This document shows, piece by piece, positions 58,402 to 64,000 of a stretch of 64,000 bases of DNA. The stretch spans positions 559,501 to 623,500 of the forward strand of contig JAAOOA010000125.1 of NCBI GenBank assembly GCA_012861695.1, given 5' to 3'. Position numbers and translations under genes: made by a program. The notes beneath the pieces were generated by a model. The model saw nothing but the letters and a program-made list of their open reading frames with translations, was not told the DNA's origin and did no database searches. How positions within the stretch are numbered: position 1 is the stretch's first letter; every line of letters starts with the position of its first letter. The DNA is from Trematomus loennbergii (Eukaryota > Chordata > Actinopteri > Perciformes > Nototheniidae).

Positions 58402-59316
58402 TAGTGATGTTACGTATTGTGCCGAGGCTTCGGAGCGTGTGTCGAGTCAAGCTTTTTGTGAAGCATGTATCGAGGCTTGTATCGTTTTGGGCCAGTGACG
58501 TCATCGGTGACAAACGAAGCCTCGCTGCCTGTCGATACCACGTGACTGCTTCAGGAAGCGATTCAGATCGGTTGAACCACAACCACAACGCTCATAATAC
58601 CCATGGATGTATAATAAGAACCATATTACCCCTCCTGTACCCGGGTCCGCTGGTGACACGATGGAATTAAAAGAGCTCAGACCCTCACTCATATAGAGGT
58701 CGGAACATGTCATAAGTATAAATAGATACAAGCATAAATAAATGTAGGAATAAAAACATGAATGAATAAATATGGTGTAGTGTTTTCAGGGAGTTTCAGC
58801 GTGTGTGCTGTGGCTCAGCTGGAAAGCAGTTGACTCACGACCGCAGGGTCCCTGGTTCAACGACTGAACAATACAATTTGTTGTTGTTTATAAAAGCTAC
58901 AGCTAAATGAGATAATGTAGTTAATAAATGTATTCTTTGATATGGTTTAGCCTTTCTCAGGCTACAACATGGTTAAGTTTATGAATATTATTAAGGAATA
59001 CAAATCCCTCTTTGCAATGTTTACGAGCCTCCTTAGGCTTTTCAATCACAATCATTCAACTGGAATAAAAACAATATTGTTAACATGAACATATGATTTA
59101 ATGTTCGTTGTTTAGAGTTATTCTAAGGCTTTACTCATTGGGAACTCGGTATGAGATAGAGCACAGATGTCCAATCTGCCTGTTTTACACACTTTGACCA
59201 ACAGGGGGTTTGTGTTCAGATGAAGCCCATGATGAAGCCTCATGAGATGAAGCCTTTTGCGAACCAATTGGCTGGAAAGCTTCAAAGCTTCATAAGGCTT
59301 CATCTCGCCATCACTA
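58402..59316. mobile_element. hAT MITE inside the LTR, 915 bp
   Basis: The ends tagtgatg and catcacta are inverted, with the 8-bp duplication cttgtgat (58394-58401, 59317-59324). The inverted copy of the LTR at 59563-59808 lacks it, which gives the empty site for comparison (ggggtaatcacaagacaaga). A tRNA-like sequence lies inside. Confidence 0.88.
58803..58866 (+). repeat. tRNA-like (SINE head) sequence
   Basis: gctgtggctcagctggaaag (A-box-like), then gttgactcacgaccgcaggg and tccctggttcaacgactga (B-box-like). The spacing and boxes fit RNA polymerase III promoters, but stems do not pair fully. Probably a SINE head captured by the MITE, not a working tRNA gene. Confidence 0.5.
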
Positions 59317-60431
59317 CTTGTGATTACCCCTCTCTGTATTTAGTCTTGTCTTCCCCTGTGTGCCTGTTCGGTTCATTGTTGGTTTTTCCTGTCTCCCTCC
59401 ATGTCAGTCACGGTCAGTTTTGTTTGTATTCGCTATCTATGTTTTTTCATGCCATGTTTTTTGTCATCAGCTTTGTAAATAAAGCTCGTTTTTGTTTATA
59501 GACCTGTTACCCTTTTTGTAGTCTGCATTTGGGTCCTACCTTTGCCCAACCCTAACAGAATGAACCGACCAGGCACACAGGGGAAGACAAGACTAAATAC
59601 AGAGAGGGGTAATCACAAGACAAGACACAGCTGGGGTAAGGGAGGCAGAAACACAAGGGCAACAGGTGAACACAATCAGACAATCAGACACACCAGGGAA
59701 ACTAACGACAGGAAGGCAAACACAGGAAGAAGGAACAGAGAAGACACAAGGAGGAAAACATTTCAAAACAAAGGTGGAAAATGAAAACATAAATACAAAA
59801 CCGTAACAGATGTAACGATACACTCAACCAACGATTCGATTAAATTCACGATTTTAAGTTCAAGATACGATTTTCTCACAATTTGTTTTTAACAGACTGA
59901 GCTGTGGACAAATTATGACTGAAAAATATTTCTGTAAAAATCCCTTCAAATAAATACAAATAAAGTGCAGCTTGAAATGTATGCTCTGCTTGATCGAGAG
60001 ACTAGCTCTCAACACTCTCAAGTGAACATTTTGTATATATATTATTTTCGATGGCTTTATTGTATGATCAGTATGACAGATCGCCACTGGGCTTTCAACT
60101 AAAGACACAGCCATGCAAAAACTGCGGCATTGCGGCATGTGTATAGCTCCTTATGGGTTATGCAATGTTTGAAGTGCCGGAGCGGCGTTCCGGTGCGCTC
60201 CGGCAGCACTACACGGCATCACGGATGTCCGAGTTATCCTGTGTGTCAATTTCACGGGCATTTCGTCGGACGTCTGCACTGAGGAGAGCAGCTGCCACGG
60301 CAAGTTGTTGTTCTAGATAGCGTTAAAAAATAAATAATTGCATCGAGATTCTTTCTTTAGCTCAACCGATTTTAATCTTAACGCATCTGTACTGCATTTT
60401 AACCGATTCGCAATGCATCGTTACATCCCTA

Positions 60432-61447
60432 TCAAGTCACATGGTCAGTGAAAATATGAGATTCAATGAAAGAATACAGATAAAACACATTAAAACCCTG
60501 GTCTATAGTGTTTTGTTTTTGTATTGCTCTTGTAAGTTACCAGACTGACCACTGATCTCTGTTTGAAGGGTGAGAGTTCCACAGTGTAGGTCACATGACT
60601 CCAGTGTCACAGACTACTGTAATGTGATCAGAAGTTTGATGAAGTGCAAAGGAGATGATTCAGGGCACAAGCTTTTCAGGAGCATTCTGGAGCATTCTAA
60701 ACAAAACAGGGATGTCTCAGTAACACCAGAGGGATCACCTTCATCTCAGCCTGAAACACAATGGGTCAACTCCTCACATGTTGGTCAAGAAATGCCTATG
60801 AACAAATAACTTAAATAGAAACCAGTAAAGTTCCAATGAATTCCTGATATTCTGCACTCCACCAGATCAGAATAAGCAGTCCATGCACAGTTAGTTAGCA
60901 GGATGAAGCTCTGTTTATTCTGTGTGGGGGTGTCAGTGTTGGAGCACCCTATAGATGTCAGAGGGACATCAGCATCTCCTCTATCTCCAGCAGGGTTTAA
61001 ACATTCCAAGCATGCATTGGGGGGGGGTATAAAGAGACATAGAGATGGAAAGAGTGACAGAGAGGTGGAGAGTGGAGGGAGGGAGGGAGGGGGGAGTGTT
61101 GCTCTCGGGTTCCCTGCTCTGACATTGTGAGTGTCAGACTCCAATCACTTTAATCAGAGCGGGGATATGCATGATAAAACGGATAAGGGACTTTAATCAA
61201 AAAAAATTGCTGGTCTGGAAACGTGACACACTCCGACAAGCACGCCTCTTCGAAACCCCCACACCCCCCACACCCACATCTCCCCCCCAGTGTCACCGCC
61301 GCCACCCCGGTCTGGGCTCCATGAATATGCAGGGGCCAACACAGAGTGCGGCACCACATTAAAATGGACCTTTGTGTGTTCAGTTGGAGAGGAAATAAAA
61401 ACACAACAACCAAACATGCATCTACTCCTGACACCACCCCCCCCCCC
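60432..61447. other. No gene recognised
   Basis: Unique sequence. The 79-codon plus-strand frame at 60570-60809 has ordinary composition but no domain. The part from 61150 to 61260 (tatgcatgataaaacggata) looks complex enough to be regulatory. Confidence 0.35.
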
Positions 61448-61585
<138 letters not shown>

Positions 61586-61589
61586 CTAA

Positions 61590-61875
61590 ATGATCACAGC
61601 ATGAACATAATTGTCCACATTGTTAACGTATATATTTATACTTTTTTTTAAAGTATAATTGTTTTGTTTTTTTGTAAACCTTTTTTTGTTATATTTGTTC
61701 CCATTATGACTATGTATGTTGGTATTCCTGTCATGTCTTTTCTTTTCTTTTTTCTAATCTATTTTTCAATTTGTTTACTTATTTCTTAATCTTTTTTAGA
61801 TGTTCTGTATGTGTTCTATGTTGGAAAAAAGAGAAGCATGATATCCACCCCACAGAAATCTGTACTATGGCTGTA
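61590..61875. other. T-rich stretch, no gene
   Basis: T-rich plus strand with tttcttttctttttt runs. No other feature. Confidence 0.4.
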
Positions 61876-62175
61876 TATATGTATGCTTCTTAATACAACT
61901 ATTTGAAACAAAATATAGACTCTGAAAACAGGATAGTCCACGTGCTCCCGCTCACTCCACAGGATGGATTTGAGCAGCAGCTGCGCTCCTCCACGCATTT
62001 CCTCTTTATCACGTGTTAATGGGATTCATGTTCACAGTCATAGGTTCATGTTACGCTGCTACTGTATGCTCCGCTGCTGCTTAATGATAAATTACACATG
62101 TGGGAATTGACATGCAGACATGTGCCCTGACAAGAAATATAAATACCCTCATTTGGATAAGTTCATATATTCAAA
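61876..62175. promoter_or_regulatory. Candidate conserved non-coding block
   Basis: Complex sequence with ctctttatcacgtgttaatg, tgcttaatgataaattacac and aaatataaataccctcattt. No coding frame. Inference only. Confidence 0.3.
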
Positions 62176-62860
62176 TGGCGCCACTGCCGACACTGGAGAC
62201 ACGGTACACACATACAGGAGCACATAAAGGAAACAAACACAGGATGGTGTGTGTATAGTGTCACTACACGAATCATAAGATATACATAATTAGCTGCACC
62301 AAATACACCAGTGAACTGATATGTGTCATTTAGTTTTCAGATAATTAATGGATTAAGAATATTGTTGTGTTTTATAACTTAGGTTTGTTTTGTAAAGGAT
62401 ATAAAATCCCAATATGGCTTATCATGTAAACTAATGATGTAAACTGTTAAATAAGGATAGTGTAAACTCTGTGTAGAGACCTTTTCCATCATTTTCCCTC
62501 AATGCTTCTGACTGTCCTCCTCTGTTTGGGATTTTAAGCTCCAAGCACATAGGTTATGAAGATGTAAATCTTTGAAAGCAAATATATAATAAAAACACAA
62601 TCATTACCAAGCCTTAACAAATGTGACTTAAACAGGAGGAATTGTATGTTTGAATGCATTTCTCTAGGATTATTTTCATTGGCGGATGAATCCACATTTA
62701 GTGCTCTGATAAGTATTCGTGGCAGCAGAGTGGTGTATTGAGTGAAATACACTACAGTTTGTGTTAATGGTTATGAATGAACAAGTCACCAATGCAGCAG
62801 TGTGGCTCTTGATGTGTTTTTAATATTTTGGACAACAGTGCAGTGCAATACTATCCTGCC
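62176..62860. other. No gene recognised
   Basis: AT-rich unique sequence. Confidence 0.4.
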
Positions 62861-62866
62861 ATTTAA

Positions 62867-63084
62867 AGGGCATGTTAAAGTCCCATGTCATGCTTTTCTG
62901 GTTACCCATCCCCTTGTGTGTTATGTAGCTTTGTCTGCATGTAAACGGTCTGCAGAGTCACTAACCCTCAAAGTACACCCTGTAGAGAGTAAAGCTCTAA
63001 CACAGAAAAGACCTGTCTATGCTGCCCCAGAACGCCTCGTTGGAGATTTCTCCTTTTCCATTTTTTTCTTCCTGGTCACAGTGA

Positions 63085-63088
<4 letters not shown>
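62867..63088 (+). mobile_element. TTAA-type MITE fragment
   Basis: After TTAA (62863-62866) it reads agggcatgttaaagtcccat and gtcatgcttttctggtta, and ends near ttcctggtcacagtgacgta. I know this as the left part of an abundant fish MITE. The right end is missing. Confidence 0.5.
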
Positions 63089-63375
<287 letters not shown>

Positions 63376-63394
63376 GGTTGTGAGTGTATGTGTG

Positions 63395-63812
63395 TACTTG
63401 CCAACCTGGAGACCTCAGCATTTCAAACCACCGCCGCGGGGGGGGGGGGGGTGCTAGTGGTTCGCCAGAGCTGTTAGATTAACTTATTGTAGTTGTAAGT
63501 GCACTGCCTTGCGGCTGAAGGAGTGAGCAGAGGGTCGAGTTGTCGATTCTTGTTCTGTTTTCTGTGACTATCTTCCTCACCATGCTGAACACCCTCTCAG
63601 ACTTTCAGTTGCGCGCGCTACTAAAGAGACGCGCTACCATGGAAACCAAACAATGGTGTAGCTGTATTAAAGTCCGAGTGGAAACAGTTCTGAGTAAATC
63701 TGATTTTGTCAGAAATCGGGAGAAATGCGGGAGAAATATGACCCCGGGAGGAAACCGGGAGAGGGCAATGAAATAGGGAGTCTCCTGCGAAAATCGGGAG
63801 GGTTGGCAAGTA
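63395..63812. mobile_element. hAT-like MITE (tacttgccaacc ends), 418 bp
   Basis: The left end tacttgccaacc and right end ggttggcaagta are exact inverted repeats. Next to the right end are cgggag repeats (gcgggagaaatatgacc, cccgggaggaaaccggga). It carries a G-run at about 63439-63450. No target duplication was found, so one flank may have changed by repeat expansion. Confidence 0.65.
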
Positions 63813-63851
63813 TGGTGCTCAGGCTGAGCTCCGCGGTGTTTCGCTGTCTCG

Positions 63852-63994
63852 CAGACCCCACGCAGCAACCAGGAAACGACACCAGTAATCCAGCTCACAC
63901 TGTCCGCTCCTCGAGCCTCAAAGGGCGGAGCAGCGAGCCCTGCAACCCCGCCAACACGGCACCCAGACCCCACGTAGCAACCAGGAGACGAGCC
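63852..63994. repeat. GC-rich direct repeat, 111-bp period
   Basis: cagaccccacgcagcaacca at 63852 recurs at 63963 as cagaccccacgtagcaacca, each followed by gga(a/g)acga. It suggests a tandem array that continues past the window edge. Confidence 0.65.
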
Positions 63995-64000
63995 CCACAG

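Larger units (their letters stand above)
58214..59808 (+). mobile_element. LTR joined to an inverted partial copy of itself
   Basis: A full LTR-like sequence (58214-59560, starting tgttacggttttgtatttat and ending gcccaaccctaaca, with AATAAA at about 59476) is followed by an inverted copy of its first ~245 bp (about 59562-59808). Both outer ends are therefore the same LTR terminus. The unit is bounded by the 5-bp duplication gatgt (58209-58213, 59809-59813). The + LTR is split by a hAT MITE (58402-59316); without it, it is about 425 bp. No internal retrotransposon genes remain. Confidence 0.75.
58205..60431. mobile_element. hAT-like element with nested LTR unit
   Basis: Left end tagggatgt and, after the nested insertion, gtaacgata...; right end aatgcatcgttacatcccta. 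Inverted ends of tagggatgtaacgat type and sub-terminal gattcgat/aatcg boxes mark a common fish hAT MITE. A clean 8-bp target duplication was not seen. The element proper is about 630 bp once the LTR unit (58214-59808) and one gatgt are removed. Confidence 0.65.

Noticed and set aside
60570..60809. 79-codon gene of normal composition
   Set aside because: No domain, Kozak context, splice sites or polyadenylation signal; no homology I recognise.

Overview
The window is a piece of a ray-finned (teleost) fish chromosome, most likely a spiny-rayed (acanthomorph) species. The reasons are very long CA/GT microsatellites, dense hAT, PIF/Harbinger-like and TTAA-targeting DNA transposons, tRNA-derived SINEs, LINE fragments of fish type, and a Gmr1-like Ty3/gypsy LTR retrotransposon. 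No complete host gene is visible. Between the repeats lie AT-rich, homeodomain-site-rich, non-repetitive blocks (about 9.4-10.0, 33.8-34.35, 49.25-49.6, 53.8-54.1, 54.9-55.5, 57.1-57.3 and 61.9-62.2 kb). They look like conserved non-coding elements of the kind found in gene-poor regulatory landscapes. Three short stretches have good splice signals and might be exons (7045-7143, 15401-15467, 29816-29978).

Layout: 0-2.5 kb, mostly unique sequence with a nuclear-receptor-type DR1 site and a perfect 19-bp hairpin. 2.5-6.4 kb, a nested stack: a ~1 kb foldback element is next to or split by a hAT element (8-bp target duplication), which itself holds a Harbinger-like MITE and a second hAT MITE. 6.4-16.8 kb, mostly unique sequence with SINEs, a TTAA MITE and a 182-bp CA repeat. 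16.8-19.3 kb, a 2.4-kb palindromic element with a nested insertion. 20.2-24.75 kb, a LINE copy that keeps its 5' half (degenerate 2A-like motif, AP endonuclease), a minisatellite-bearing repeat, the 3' end of another LINE, then an internally deleted hAT whose BED finger and hATC domain are fused. 24.9-31.7 kb, TTAA MITEs in filled and empty form, a hAT MITE, and a 5.3-kb element with ~450-560-bp terminal inverted repeats made of tandem arrays. 32.0-32.7 kb, a minisatellite. 33.3-35.1 kb, a CA repeat, a candidate regulatory block and a 500-bp pyrimidine tract.

41.7-48.1 kb holds a full-length but defective Gmr1-like retrotransposon on the minus strand: two ~510-520-bp LTRs, 5-bp target duplication, tRNA-Pro-type primer site, and pol in the order protease-integrase-reverse transcriptase-RNase H. 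Its RNase H is split by a Harbinger-like MITE. Its gag is interrupted by a ~385-bp plus-strand segment encoding two pieces of the host RNA-editing enzyme ADAR1, in the reverse of their normal order and without stop codons. This is the most unusual feature of the window. 49.9-50.8 kb is a LINE reverse-transcriptase fragment split by an insertion. 55.7-60.4 kb carries more nested elements, including an LTR joined to an inverted partial copy of itself inside one 5-bp target duplication. The last 3 kb are microsatellites, a MITE, a hAT fragment and GC-rich direct repeats.

All identifications come from reading the sequence; no database search or alignment was run.
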